Positions 24,501-33,633 of a stretch of DNA of 64,000 bases are shown piece after piece; position 1 is the stretch's first letter; each line of letters opens with the position of its first letter. Both the position numbers and the translations under genes were made by a program. Origin of the DNA: an uncultured Christensenella sp. (lineage in GTDB: Bacteria > Bacillota > Clostridia > Christensenellales > Borkfalkiaceae); assembly GCA_910578565.1 (NCBI GenBank), contig CAJTQF010000003.1:161456-225455 (forward strand), read 5' to 3'. The notes beneath the pieces were generated by a model. The model was not told the origin of the DNA and ran no database searches. It saw nothing but the letters and a program-made list of their open reading frames with translations.

Positions 24501-26181
24501 CGGACAGGAGCTAAACTTCGAAGACTATCTGGGCGGCAGTTGGAACGATTATAAAGGCATAATAAAGCTGGACGGTAAACTGACGGACAGGAACGTTGGC
24601 GCGGGCGGATACGTAACGACGCTGGAGCTTACGGACGGCAATTATAAATGGCAGTATCCGAGTAAGACGGGCGTAAAGCACGGTATTGCGGCGCAGAGCC
24701 TGAGCGTGAGCGGCGACGATAAGGTTGCTGTTTATAACTGGAACATAAGTCCGATAATCGTGGACACGACCAACCTGTGGAATAAAGGCGCAGGCGGTGC
24801 GACATTGAACCTGCCGCAGAACGTAAAAGACCTGATAGCAGGCGGCACGCTTGAATTGGGCTACCGCTATTACGACGGCTCGGGACAGCTGTTGGAAACG
24901 CCGGAATTAAAGGGCGGCAGGTCGTTCAAGGTGGAAGCTGTGTTCGGCGGCGACGACGCGGAACGCAACGTGCAGTTCAGGACGGGCGAGGCAACGTACG
25001 GCGCGGTATCCAAGAGTATAGACTATACCGTCCCGCAGAGCGGCGCGGCGGCGTTCATGAACACGGTGAAGGACTTCATGACGGGAACCTGGCTGGGCTT
25101 GCCTGTATGGAGCTGGTTCTTAATAGGTCTTGCGCTGCTGATACTGTTGATAATAATCATAGTGGTTGCTGCGAAGCGGCGCAAGAGCAAGGAAGAGCGC
25201 GAAGCAAAGAAAGCAGCGAAAGAAGAAGAGAAAGCGCGGCGTGAAGAAGAGCGCAGGCTTCAACAGGAACGCCTTGAAGAAGAACGCAGGCTTCAGAGAG
25301 AAAAGCTGGAAGCGGAGCGCGAGATAGCGAAAGCGAAACAGGAAGCGGAGCTTGAAAAGATCCGCGCGCAGGCGCAACTGAGCGGTGCGGGAATAGCAAG
25401 CGTAGCGGCGGCAGTACCGCAGGCGGTGCAACAGCCGCAACCGCAAACAGTGCAACAAACTATCGACAATAACGCATTGGCAAGAATAGAAGCGGAAATT
25501 GCAAGAATTAACGATAAAATTTCAAATCAGCAACCTGCGCAACCGCAGTATATTAACCTGCCTATGCCGCAACAGCCGCAGCAACAGTATATATCCGTTC
25601 CCATGCAGCAACAAATGCAACCGCAGATGATGCCCGTTCCTATACAACAGCAGTTGCCTATGATGCCGATGGGCGGCGGTCATAGCGGAGAATTCTCTGA
25701 TTTGAGAGCAGATGTTCGTTCTATGCGTGAAGAACAGCGTTCCGAAAGAGAAGTTACGGCGCTCAGAAGGGAGATGGAACTTGAATTTGCAAAGTTGCGT
25801 GCCGACGGTATGTACGGTAAGCAAACGCCTGCGCAAATTTCTATGCCTGCAAATGTGCAAGGGGCGCGCGAACTTACACAAAACGGTCAGCCGGCTCAGG
25901 ATAATTCTGCCGAAATGATGGGCGCGATAATGGCGGCATTTGTTAAAAACATAGCTGCTAATAATTATGCGGTGCCTGTTGCGGAAACTGTTCAGGAGCC
26001 GCAGGAAGAGCAGAAACCTAACGTTGCAAGTACGTCGGCAAGTTATCCGTCCAATGCTGTAATTACGACTACAACTACCGTAGACACTACCAAAAGCGGG
26101 AAGTCTCGCAATGAACAGTTAGATGACGGAAGGCTGTTTGATATCGACGGTTTTTACGATACGTTTGACAGCAACAAATAA
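21580..26181 (+). CDS. Giant surface protein: repeat ectodomain, one TM helix, cytoplasmic coiled coil and Q-rich tail
   Basis: 1533 residues. Signal peptide 1-39 (LLTAILALLCAVTLIFGIAF). The ectodomain (~40-1175) is a string of beta modules with repeated themes: YxxxxLTYxLSDFNGGQ-type MBG/YDG-like units and modules ending in LNWEIEKG or LNWEIVKKN. A single transmembrane helix (~1177-1199, WFLIGLALLILLIIIIVVAA) is followed by KRRKSKEER, giving C-terminus inside. The inner part has an E/K/R coiled coil (~1203-1265), a Q/P/M-rich segment (~1285-1370), a second coiled coil and an acidic end. No LPXTG. Codon use shifts from A+T-rich to G+C-rich near 22.6 kb and back near 25.45 kb. A paralogue begins at 61584. 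Role unknown; a structural or adhesion protein tethered to something in the cytoplasm is plausible. Confidence 0.88.
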   Translation: MKIRSRNLLTAILALLCAVTLIFGIAFMLPKSEKINADAAVAVNRTSYTPTFIGQHFILSSNASRQFSDFSTTLNPSLSQINCNNNEFTITKELDCYSIASYIQFTADIVVPANTEYKVEYSYTLNLDRLSLVPGTEANCVAEIFYFGNTANGGSDQSTTITYNVLGGSGSTYSSDCISIDYQSNETRTKTLPSITYSNTTNSDKTFTAYFGYFGGSGRSGGAGNNKIISATYNLTMDEKVTAEKAVVTVDKNSDVYDANGTNFLFNYDQSKIELKSIDFTDFDGVSSNYYNGSGVSPINSFGSCSLIGAGVYKFKFDIKNGAVWDTSTNDQMSKIITVTVTRKGLTLPTGSSAQEYTGGALTYVLSDFNGGQNISMDGVVSSNGSSVTGAGGSALTDTTDTFEAVKVGRYTVTLGLRDKKNYTWTDGTTAPKSVVFEITEKELLSAGPVSSSLNGIGGAEWGFGDNGVTITVTDDRVSGENINLLCYYDVAGGTDKSKTLTATTTGNVTTVTMPANIPVGKYTFYVELNGNGGDNANYKLTQNNSLDFEVTSGKIDPSTYGWIYTKDGAAGATIANGGKVPFALKSGSAVDGVKYELSIQIPAGHSSVVVDTSKYAGGYQTRSGSSVGKYTTKVALKSTDPTFKFEVGGVMQSTIDVELNWEIEKGRFDLSGVKWEYSVDGTNFTDYDPSNPPQYNDGNYITVRVKAASLPMGLNLDALYTGSDEYDVDNYTASISVSDFVYNTANFNAPDTSLLDLNWEIVKKNLYTGFKNVAESYTNGNGTGTIIIKRLNVDPKYDGYITYKYYDLSTGLAVTLADIKTAADPTNEKKYKVEAYIDSAYASNYAVDDNGVTPNDSFTTGSKNKLATATIDGNDGTTPITAEYDGTTHFDSTLIKITGSDSINITDFTVTYYDKDGTELAAGELPKDAGAYTVYIKLGAQAEKKYILGTDRFTVVIEAKGIALPTLDEMVFNGQELNFEDYLGGSWNDYKGIIKLDGKLTDRNVGAGGYVTTLELTDGNYKWQYPSKTGVKHGIAAQSLSVSGDDKVAVYNWNISPIIVDTTNLWNKGAGGATLNLPQNVKDLIAGGTLELGYRYYDGSGQLLETPELKGGRSFKVEAVFGGDDAERNVQFRTGEATYGAVSKSIDYTVPQSGAAAFMNTVKDFMTGTWLGLPVWSWFLIGLALLILLIIIIVVAAKRRKSKEEREAKKAAKEEEKARREEERRLQQERLEEERRLQREKLEAEREIAKAKQEAELEKIRAQAQLSGAGIASVAAAVPQAVQQPQPQTVQQTIDNNALARIEAEIARINDKISNQQPAQPQYINLPMPQQPQQQYISVPMQQQMQPQMMPVPIQQQLPMMPMGGGHSGEFSDLRADVRSMREEQRSEREVTALRREMELEFAKLRADGMYGKQTPAQISMPANVQGARELTQNGQPAQDNSAEMMGAIMAAFVKNIAANNYAVPVAETVQEPQEEQKPNVASTSASYPSNAVITTTTTVDTTKSGKSRNEQLDDGRLFDIDGFYDTFDSNK

Positions 26182-26307
26182 GATATTTTAAATTAGGCGG
26201 TACGGATTTTGTATCGCTTAAATTTTTTTTGAATAATCTGAAAAAAACTACTCAAAATATTTTTACAAGCGGAAACGCTTTAATATAGAGCTTGTTTTTC
26301 AGATTGA

Positions 26308-26361
26308 CGCCTGTCTTTTTGAAGGACAGGCGGGAGGAGTATTCGTTTTCGGATACTCCTC
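26308..26361 (+). promoter_or_regulatory. Two tandem hairpins before the solute-binding-like gene
   Basis: CGCCTGTC / GACAGGCG (26308-26332) and GAGGAGTAT / ATACTCCTC (26334-26361), both perfect, separated by 1 nt. No long T-tract follows. They end 37 nt before the next start codon; a structured leader or weak terminator. Confidence 0.5.
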
Positions 26362-26398
26362 TATGAATTTTTGGGTAAATTGCTAAGTAAAATATTAT

Positions 26399-27319
26399 AT
26401 GAAGAAATTTTTACTTAAAATTTTGCCTAAAATAAAATTAGCGGTTTGCTTTGCAGTTTGTATATCTGTTTGCATTATTGTATCTTGTCTTGCTGTTAAC
26501 AAAACTGGCGGCAATGCTTCGACGGACGGTAAGTCGGTATTGAAAATTTGGCAGATTGATTCATTTGAAGGCGGGAAAGGTTCGCGTGCGGATTTTTTGC
26601 AGGATATAGGTGATGAATTTGCGGCAAACGGCGGAAGTTACGTTTCGGTTGTATCGCTTTCCGCAGACGCCGCGCGTTTTAATCTTGAAAAAGGTAATGT
26701 CCCTGACTTAATTTCCTACGGCGCGGGAATATACGGTATTGAAAATTATATTAAGAGCTTTGAAACCTGGTGTCATGGCGGTTATTGCTTGTTGTCCCTT
26801 GATACGTCTGCCGATTTTGCAGACCTTGATGCAAATAATACTGTTATAAATGAAGGTAAAGACAATTTTGTTGGTGCGGCGGCATTATTTTGCGGTATTT
26901 CGGGTGCTGAATACGAAAAAAGTACAGCTGCTTATGTCAGTCTTATAAACGGTAAATATAAGTATTTGTTGGGGACTCAACGCGATATTTTCAGGCTGAA
27001 AACGCGCGGTGAAAGTTTTACGATAAAGCCCGTATCTGATTTTAATGATCTGTATCAAAATATTTCGGTTACGGCTCAGGGCGACAGAGCAAGTTTAGCA
27101 AAAAGATTTTGCGGATATTTATTTGATAAGACAGACGAAGTTAACAGAGTCGGTATGATGAGTAAACGTACAGGTTTATATGACGACGAAATGAAAATAA
27201 TGGAAGGCGTGAATTATGCTTATAAATTGACCAGTCCGATAAGTGAAAGTGTAGGGCAAAAGATAAAACAGGCTGTTTCGGACGGCAACATAAATATGTT
27301 GAAAAATCTGCTTAAATAA
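26399..27319 (+). CDS. Extracellular solute-binding-like membrane-anchored protein
   Basis: 306 residues. A hydrophobic segment at ~15-33 (AVCFAVCISVCIIVSCLAV) acts as signal or anchor; VSC could be a weak lipobox. The mature start VLKIWQIDSFEGGKGSRADF, then DFLQDIGDEFAANGGSYVSV and NVPDLISYGAGIYG matches the N-lobe pattern of family-1 sugar-binding proteins (W-x-D-x-F-x-G, later PDLI). It is short (typical 400+), lacks neighbouring permeases, and has no Shine-Dalgarno; TAAAAT ends 5 nt before the ATG. A sensor or orphan binding role is possible. Confidence 0.75.
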   Translation: MKKFLLKILPKIKLAVCFAVCISVCIIVSCLAVNKTGGNASTDGKSVLKIWQIDSFEGGKGSRADFLQDIGDEFAANGGSYVSVVSLSADAARFNLEKGNVPDLISYGAGIYGIENYIKSFETWCHGGYCLLSLDTSADFADLDANNTVINEGKDNFVGAAALFCGISGAEYEKSTAAYVSLINGKYKYLLGTQRDIFRLKTRGESFTIKPVSDFNDLYQNISVTAQGDRASLAKRFCGYLFDKTDEVNRVGMMSKRTGLYDDEMKIMEGVNYAYKLTSPISESVGQKIKQAVSDGNINMLKNLLK

Positions 27320-27363
27320 TTGAAAAAAAACAAAATAAATGATATTATAGTATAGGTGGCAAT

Positions 27364-28269
27364 TTGAATATTGAAGACAGTCTTGATACCGTTTTTAAAA
27401 GTGTTAAAAAAGTAAGCGGATTCAACTTTACAAAGCATACTACCTATGGCTGTGGCGGGAATGCAAATAGTGCGTATTATCCGGAAACGCCTGAACAAGC
27501 GGCAGCTGTATACAAAAATCTGAAACAAAGAGGCGACAGGTTTATAACTCTCGGAAACGGGTCAAACGTTTTGGTCGCAGATGGCGGATTTGACGGCGAA
27601 GTAATTGCTACTAAATATTTACAGGGTACACGTCAGTCTTCACCGGATAGTTTTATGTGTTTTGCAGGAACGACTGTTGCCAACATATTAAAATTTTGCA
27701 AAGCTAACGGGTTTGGCGGTCTTGAATATCTTGTAGGCATACCTGCGACTTGCGGCGGCTTGGTCTATATGAACGGCGGTGCGGCAGGAAAGTATATATG
27801 CGAAAATATTAAAAATGTTTACATTTATGACGGCGAATTCAGGGTTTTAACAAATAAAGAATGTCAATTTGGCAACAAGCATAGTATTATGCGTGACATT
27901 GATTGTATAATCCTTGCAGCGGAGTTTAATTTTATTCCAAAATCGCAAAAAGATATCGAAACGGATAGTGCATATTATTTAGAGAAAAGACGTAAACATC
28001 CAAAAGGTAAGAGTTGCGGGTGTGTATTTAAAAACGTCGGCGGGATAAGCGCAGGAAAGTTGATTGACGAAACGGGGCTTAAAGGGCTGACGATAGGCGG
28101 AGCTGCGGTGAGCAGAGACCATGCGAATTTTATTTTAAATACAGGTACTCGCTCTGCCGACGTTTATGCGCTTATAAAAGAAGTAAAGCGCAGAGTGCTA
28201 GATAAGACGGGTATTTTACTTGAAGAAGAAGTAGTTTACATAGGAGATTTCAATGATTCTTTCGGGTGA
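27364..28269 (+). CDS. murB: UDP-N-acetylenolpyruvoylglucosamine reductase
   Basis: 301 residues, normal for MurB. Flavoenzyme that reduces UDP-GlcNAc-enolpyruvate in peptidoglycan synthesis. FAD-binding motifs LGNGSNVLVADGG and GLEYLVGIPATCGGLVYMNG are clear, as are LIDETGLKGLTIGGAAVS and the C-terminal LEEEV. The substrate-proton donor, normally Ser in GSVFKNP, is Cys here (SCGCVFKN, C220). Start is TTG 27364 with AGGTGG 5 nt upstream. First gene of a murB-PHP-whiA-dnaE cluster; overlaps the next gene by 17 bp. Confidence 0.95.
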   Translation: MNIEDSLDTVFKSVKKVSGFNFTKHTTYGCGGNANSAYYPETPEQAAAVYKNLKQRGDRFITLGNGSNVLVADGGFDGEVIATKYLQGTRQSSPDSFMCFAGTTVANILKFCKANGFGGLEYLVGIPATCGGLVYMNGGAAGKYICENIKNVYIYDGEFRVLTNKECQFGNKHSIMRDIDCIILAAEFNFIPKSQKDIETDSAYYLEKRRKHPKGKSCGCVFKNVGGISAGKLIDETGLKGLTIGGAAVSRDHANFILNTGTRSADVYALIKEVKRRVLDKTGILLEEEVVYIGDFNDSFG

Positions 28270-29029
28270 TTATCATACACATACTCCCTATTCCCACGGC
28301 AAAAATACTGTGCTTGAAAACGCCTTTGCGGCAAAGTCAAAGGGTATAAAAGAAATAGCTATAACGGACCATGGCTTTAATCATATCATTTTCGGGCTTA
28401 AGCGAAAAAATCTTGTTGCGCTTCGGTCTGAAATAATTGAAGCGGAAAAACTTACGGGCGTTAAAATTTTAATGGGAATGGAAAGTAATTTAATATCTGT
28501 TGACGGTCATTCGGATATGACTGAGAGCGATTTAAAGTACTTTGATATATTCCTTTGCGGAATACACGAAGTGGTGAAGTTTAAAAGTTTTTCCGATATG
28601 CGTGACGTAATGTTTAAAAATTATATTGCGTACAAGTTTGGGAAAAAGCCGTCGGACAAGGTTATTGCGAATACTACGAAAGCGTATATAAACGTTGTTA
28701 AGAATAATCCCGTTGATATTCTGACCCATATAAATTATAAGTGTTTTTGCGATTTAAAAGAAGTTGCAAAATGCTGTAGCGATTACGGCACATATATTGA
28801 AATTAATACTAAGAAGAGGCACGTTTCGGCGGAAGAATTAAATCTTATGGCTTCTACAGGCGTTCGGTTTGTTATTGATTCGGACGCGCATTCCGCATCC
28901 AGAATAGGAGACACTAAAATTGCAGAAGAGCTTTTAGCTGAAGCAAGCGTTCCGCCCGAGCAGATTGATAATATTGACGGCAGACTGCCTAAATTCAGGT
29001 TCAGCGCCTACAAAGCGGAAAAATTGTGA
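28253..29029 (+). CDS. PHP-domain phosphoesterase
   Basis: 258 residues. PHP metal motifs: DYHTHTPYSHGK, ITDHGFNH, MGMESNLIS, DILTHINYK and VIDSDAHSAS. Related to histidinol phosphatase and YcdX-like phosphoesterases. The substrate is unknown; there are no histidine genes nearby. It overlaps murB and abuts whiA, so it is cotranslated in this cell-wall/division cluster, as in other Clostridia. Confidence 0.9.
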   Translation: MILSGDYHTHTPYSHGKNTVLENAFAAKSKGIKEIAITDHGFNHIIFGLKRKNLVALRSEIIEAEKLTGVKILMGMESNLISVDGHSDMTESDLKYFDIFLCGIHEVVKFKSFSDMRDVMFKNYIAYKFGKKPSDKVIANTTKAYINVVKNNPVDILTHINYKCFCDLKEVAKCCSDYGTYIEINTKKRHVSAEELNLMASTGVRFVIDSDAHSASRIGDTKIAEELLAEASVPPEQIDNIDGRLPKFRFSAYKAEKL

Positions 29030-29030
29030 T

Positions 29031-29987
29031 ATGCAGAACTTTACCGAAGAAATAAAAAACGAAATTATTAAAAATCCGATTGGCGACAAGTGTTGTAAAC
29101 TTGCCGCGCTTTCCGCTTTTATAAGGACAAGTGGCAGCGTTATTTCAAAACAGGGGAAATTCGGGTTCGAAATTACTACGGAAAACGAAAGAACTGCAGA
29201 ATATTTTTCAGATATGCTTGAAGAAGAGTTTGGGCTGAGTTTAAACGTTACGGGCGCAAAATTCGATATATTAAGCGGCAGGGACAAGCTGACATTCGAG
29301 TGTTTGGGTGACGACGCGGAAAAATTTCTTTCCGATACGGAAATATTAAAAAACAACGGTGACGGGAAAAGCTTGAGCTTTGGAATAAGCGAAAAATTAA
29401 TTGCAAAAGATTGTTGCAAAGTTGCGTATATAAAAGGCGTGTTTTTAGGCGGCGGAAGTTGTACGCTTCCGGAAGAAAGTGTTCTAAGCAGAACGGGTTA
29501 TCATTTTGAAATTGTTTTTTCGAATAAAATAGCGGCAAGTGATTTTTGCGAACTTTTATGTTCATTTGAAATTCTTGCAAAATTGGTCGGGCGTAAAGAT
29601 TCCGCAGTCGTTTACGTAAAAAGTAAGGAAGTTATTTCAGATATCTTACACGTGTTATCCGCTGATAACTGCTTGGAAAAATTAAATAAAATAGTTGAGT
29701 TGAAGGACAGAACAAACAATGCAAACAGGGTGAACAACTGCTCGGTTTCAAATATTGATAAAACGGTAACCGCATCTGTAAACCAGGTGCGGGCAATTGA
29801 AATTATAGGTGATACGGTGGGGCTTCAAAGCCTTAATAAAATGCTTTTTGAAGTCGCCGAAGCCAGACTTGCCGATAAAAATGCGTCGATACAGGAACTT
29901 GCCGACAGGCTTTCGATTTCAAAAAGTTGCATTAATCACCGAATGAGAAAAATTTTAGATCTTGCTAAATCACTTGACAAGGATTGA
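29031..29987 (+). CDS. whiA: DNA-binding protein WhiA
   Basis: 318 residues. N-terminal degenerate LAGLIDADG-like domain (KLAALSAFIRTSGSVI; YIKGVFLGGGSCTLPE) and C-terminal helix-turn-helix (SIQELADRLSISKSCINHRM). WhiA affects division and chromosome segregation in Firmicutes and sporulation in Actinobacteria. ATG 29031 directly follows the PHP stop; ribosome site weak. The usual rapZ and yvcK partners are absent from this cluster. dnaE starts 5 nt downstream. Confidence 0.95.
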   Translation: MQNFTEEIKNEIIKNPIGDKCCKLAALSAFIRTSGSVISKQGKFGFEITTENERTAEYFSDMLEEEFGLSLNVTGAKFDILSGRDKLTFECLGDDAEKFLSDTEILKNNGDGKSLSFGISEKLIAKDCCKVAYIKGVFLGGGSCTLPEESVLSRTGYHFEIVFSNKIAASDFCELLCSFEILAKLVGRKDSAVVYVKSKEVISDILHVLSADNCLEKLNKIVELKDRTNNANRVNNCSVSNIDKTVTASVNQVRAIEIIGDTVGLQSLNKMLFEVAEARLADKNASIQELADRLSISKSCINHRMRKILDLAKSLDKD

Positions 29988-29992
29988 TAAAA

Positions 29993-32900
29993 ATGACAGA
30001 TTTCGTACATCTTCACCTGCACACTGAATATTCGTTATTGGACGGAGCGTGCAAAATTGACAACTTAATACAATACTGCAAGGCGAACGGAATAGATACT
30101 GTTTGCATAACCGACCACGGTAATATGTACGGAACTTTGCAATTTGCCGAAAAGGCGGAAATCGCAGGTTTGAAATATATTATAGGCTGTGAGTTTTATA
30201 TGACAAGAGATATGGCGGACAAAACTTCAAACACCGCAGAGCATCTTATTCTCTTGGCAAAAAACAGAAAAGGCTATATTAATCTTGTTCAGCTGGACTC
30301 AATGGCGTTTGTCGACGGTTTTTATTATAAACCGAAAATAGACTATAAGGTTTTGAAAGAGCATTCCGAAGGGGTAATTTGCCTTTCTGCATGTCTTGCT
30401 GGCGGTATACCGCGCAGATTGCTTTTAGGTGACTACGATGGCGCAAAAGCAATGGCTTTGGATTTGAAAAATACTTTCGGTGAAGATTTTTACATAGAAA
30501 TTCAGGACCACGGCATTGAAGAAGAAAAGAGAGTGTTACCGCTCCTTATAAAACTGGCGAATGAAATAGGGGTGGAACTTGTAGCGACAAACGACGTACA
30601 TTATCTTTTAAAGGATGATGCTCAGCTTCAGGACGTCCTTATGTGCATTCAGATGAAAAAGCAGCTCGACGACCCCAAGCGAATGAAATTTTCAACAGAA
30701 GAATTTTATTTCAAAACGGGCGACGAAATGGCGGCGTTGTTTCCTAATTTGCCGAAAGCAATATCCAATACGCGCGTTATTGCCGATAAGGTAACGGAGC
30801 CGGCTTTTAATCTTAAAAACGGCTATCCTGTAAAGGATACTACGTTAATTCCGGAATATACGCCGCAGGACGGTTCGACAGCGGTAGAATATTTAAAAAA
30901 ATTGACAGCTGAAGGTTTAAAGGTCCGTTACGGCGATAAACTGTCGCAGCGCGAACTTGACCGTGCCGAGTATGAACTGAATATTATATGCGGGATGGGC
31001 TATGCCGACTATTATCTTGTAGTTTGGGATTTTATTAACTGGTCTAAGCAGCAGGGTATACCTGTCGGTCCTGGGCGCGGTTCGGGCGTTAGTTCTATTG
31101 TTGCTTATTCGATAGGTATAACCGACGTTGAACCTTTGCAGTACGACTTGCTTTTTGAAAGATTTTTAAACCCCGACCGTGTTTCTATGCCGGATTTCGA
31201 TATAGATTTTTGTACCGACAGGCGTGAAGAAACAATCGAATACGTGCGCAGAAAGTACGGCAGGGAAAACGTATGCCAGATTGTAACGTTTGGTACAATG
31301 GCTGCAAAAAACTCCATAAAAGACGTAGGCAGAGTAATGCGCGTTCCGTATTCCGAAACGGACAGGCTTACAAAGATAATGGACGGAAAAACCACTATTA
31401 CAGACCTTTTGGGCAGGCGTATAGAAGGCGCGCGTAAAAAGTTTGAAGCCGAAACCGACGAAGATAGAAAGGCGGACTTTGAAACCAAACTCGATGAATT
31501 GAAAGCTGCAAGAAACAGTGAATTTTGTGAAATTTACGAAACCGACGACGCGCTGCGCAGAGTAATCGATATGGCTTTGAAAGTGGAAGGTATGCCAAGA
31601 CAAACAGGTATACACGCCGCCGGCGTCGTGATTTGCCAGAAGAGAATAGCGGACAACGTTCCGCTTTCAAGAAACGGAGAAGATATTACTACGCAATTCG
31701 TCGCCAAAGAAATAGAAGCGCTTGGAATGTTAAAGATGGACTTCCTTGCGTTAGTTACTTTGACCGACATAAAGAAGTGCGTCGATTATGTTAAAGAAGA
31801 TTTTGGAATAGATATCAATTTCAATGAAATAGGCTATTCTAACGAAGGCGCTTACGCCCTGATTTCAGAAGGCGACACGGACGGTGTGTTCCAGCTCGAA
31901 GCCGGCGGTATGAAGCGGTTTATGAAAAACTTAAAACCCGACTGCCTTGAAGACCTTATAGCGGGCGTTTCGTTGTACCGTCCGGGTCCTATGAGATTTA
32001 TAGACTCGTTCTGTAAAAGAAAGCACGGACAAGAGCCTATTTCCTATGATTGCAATCAGGAAGAGAAGATTCTGAAAGTCACTTACGGCATTCCCGTTTA
32101 TCAGGAACAGGTAATGCAGATATTTCAGGATTTAGCTGGTTTTTCGCTTGGCGAAGCGGATTTGGTGCGCCGCGCCATGGGCAAAAAAGATAAAAAGACT
32201 TTGATGGCGCAAAAAGAAAAATTTATTAACGGCGGCGTAAGCACGACCAACGGCAACGAAATTAAGGGTTGCGTACAAAACGGCATACCTGCCGAAGTGG
32301 CAAATAAAATTTTCGGCGATATGGAAGGTTTTGCTTCCTATGCATTCAATAAATCGCACGCCGCGGCATATGCGGTTCTTGCCTATCAGACTGCCTGGCT
32401 TAAAAAGTATTATTGTAAAGAATTTATTTGCGCTTTATTGAACAACCGTCTTAACAAGATTGATGAAATTACTAAATATGTAATTTATCTTAAAGAGAAA
32501 GGGTACAAAGTATACCCGCCCGACATAAACAAAAGTAAAACCGTGTTCACCGTAGAAAAAAACGGCGTAAGGTTCGGTCTTTCTGCGCTGAAAGGCGCGG
32601 GGCAGACTGCAATTGATTCTATCATAGAAGAGCGTACCCAAAACGGTGATTTCAAGGATTTTCCCGATTTTATTTCCCGCAGCGTGAACTGGCTTAACTC
32701 TCGTCTTGTAGAAGGTTTGATTTTTGCGGGCGCGTTTGACGAAATGGGTGTAAAACGTTCGCAACTTGCCCTTGTTTACGACCAGCTTTGTTCTCGCGCA
32801 AAAGCGATAAGTAAGCAACGCGACAGCGCACAGATGAGCCTTTTCGGAAATTTCATTGAAGAAGAAAAACTTGATGTAAGTTATCCTGACGTTCCCGAAT

Positions 32901-33586
32901 ATGAATTAAATGAAAAACTGTCAAAGGAAAAGTTGGTTCTCGGTGTTTACGTCAGCGGGCATCCGTTTGAAAAGTATATGAACGCTTTCCCTGATTGTAC
33001 ATTTGATTGCTCGTATCTTGAAGACTACGTTGAAGATGAAGACGGAAACCGCACATTTAACCGCGTTGAAGACGGTATGCGTATTACTATGTCAGGCATA
33101 ATATCTTCTTACAGGCGCACTACAACTAAAAGAACGGGTACTTATATGGCGTTTTTGACTATTGAAGACGTTTACGGTTCGTTAGAGTGCGTATGTTTCC
33201 CCGCTGCATATGAAAAATATAAATCCGATATTGCTTTGGATAAAATTGTTATTGTTAAAGGTAAACTGGATATAGACGGTGAAAAAGGTATATCGCTTAT
33301 AATTGACAGTATTTCGGCTGTGGAAGACGAGCAGTTAGCGGAAGTCGGCGCTCAGCAGGCGGCAAAGGAACAGCCTGTTTTATGGCTCAATGCGGGCAAA
33401 CTTGACGACGAGTCGTTCAGTGAATTTGTCAATATGCTTACAAACTATGAAGGCGGGACGTTGTGCAAGATTGTGCGCGGCAATAAAAAATATAAAATAA
33501 ACGGCGTAAATTATTGCCGCGGACTGTTGGCGGAATTATCTACTTATTTGACAAATGAAGATATAAAGTATGTAGATAAAACTTGA
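29993..33586 (+). CDS. dnaE: DNA polymerase III alpha subunit, DnaE type
   Basis: 1197 residues. Replicative polymerase. N-terminal PHP domain (VHLHLHTEYSLLDG, TDHGNMYG), palm with the catalytic PDFDIDFC near residues 400-405 and GPGRGSGVSSIVAYSIGI, fingers (LYRPGPM; GFASYAFNKSHAAAYAVLAY), HhH domain and a C-terminal OB domain (TYMAFLTIEDVYGSLECVCF). The ATG at 29993 is chosen for AAGGA 9 nt upstream; an in-frame TTG at 29984 abuts that site. Followed by pfkA, a Firmicutes order. Confidence 0.97.
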   Translation: MTDFVHLHLHTEYSLLDGACKIDNLIQYCKANGIDTVCITDHGNMYGTLQFAEKAEIAGLKYIIGCEFYMTRDMADKTSNTAEHLILLAKNRKGYINLVQLDSMAFVDGFYYKPKIDYKVLKEHSEGVICLSACLAGGIPRRLLLGDYDGAKAMALDLKNTFGEDFYIEIQDHGIEEEKRVLPLLIKLANEIGVELVATNDVHYLLKDDAQLQDVLMCIQMKKQLDDPKRMKFSTEEFYFKTGDEMAALFPNLPKAISNTRVIADKVTEPAFNLKNGYPVKDTTLIPEYTPQDGSTAVEYLKKLTAEGLKVRYGDKLSQRELDRAEYELNIICGMGYADYYLVVWDFINWSKQQGIPVGPGRGSGVSSIVAYSIGITDVEPLQYDLLFERFLNPDRVSMPDFDIDFCTDRREETIEYVRRKYGRENVCQIVTFGTMAAKNSIKDVGRVMRVPYSETDRLTKIMDGKTTITDLLGRRIEGARKKFEAETDEDRKADFETKLDELKAARNSEFCEIYETDDALRRVIDMALKVEGMPRQTGIHAAGVVICQKRIADNVPLSRNGEDITTQFVAKEIEALGMLKMDFLALVTLTDIKKCVDYVKEDFGIDINFNEIGYSNEGAYALISEGDTDGVFQLEAGGMKRFMKNLKPDCLEDLIAGVSLYRPGPMRFIDSFCKRKHGQEPISYDCNQEEKILKVTYGIPVYQEQVMQIFQDLAGFSLGEADLVRRAMGKKDKKTLMAQKEKFINGGVSTTNGNEIKGCVQNGIPAEVANKIFGDMEGFASYAFNKSHAAAYAVLAYQTAWLKKYYCKEFICALLNNRLNKIDEITKYVIYLKEKGYKVYPPDINKSKTVFTVEKNGVRFGLSALKGAGQTAIDSIIEERTQNGDFKDFPDFISRSVNWLNSRLVEGLIFAGAFDEMGVKRSQLALVYDQLCSRAKAISKQRDSAQMSLFGNFIEEEKLDVSYPDVPEYELNEKLSKEKLVLGVYVSGHPFEKYMNAFPDCTFDCSYLEDYVEDEDGNRTFNRVEDGMRITMSGIISSYRRTTTKRTGTYMAFLTIEDVYGSLECVCFPAAYEKYKSDIALDKIVIVKGKLDIDGEKGISLIIDSISAVEDEQLAEVGAQQAAKEQPVLWLNAGKLDDESFSEFVNMLTNYEGGTLCKIVRGNKKYKINGVNYCRGLLAELSTYLTNEDIKYVDKT

Positions 33587-33604
33587 ATAAGGTTTTAAAA
33601 ACTG

Positions 33605-33633
33605 TTGTATTTTTTAAAAGGTTCTGTTATAAT
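33605..33633 (+). promoter_or_regulatory. Promoter of pfkA
   Basis: TTGTAT, 17-nt spacer, TATAAT, about 78 nt before the pfkA start. Confidence 0.75.
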
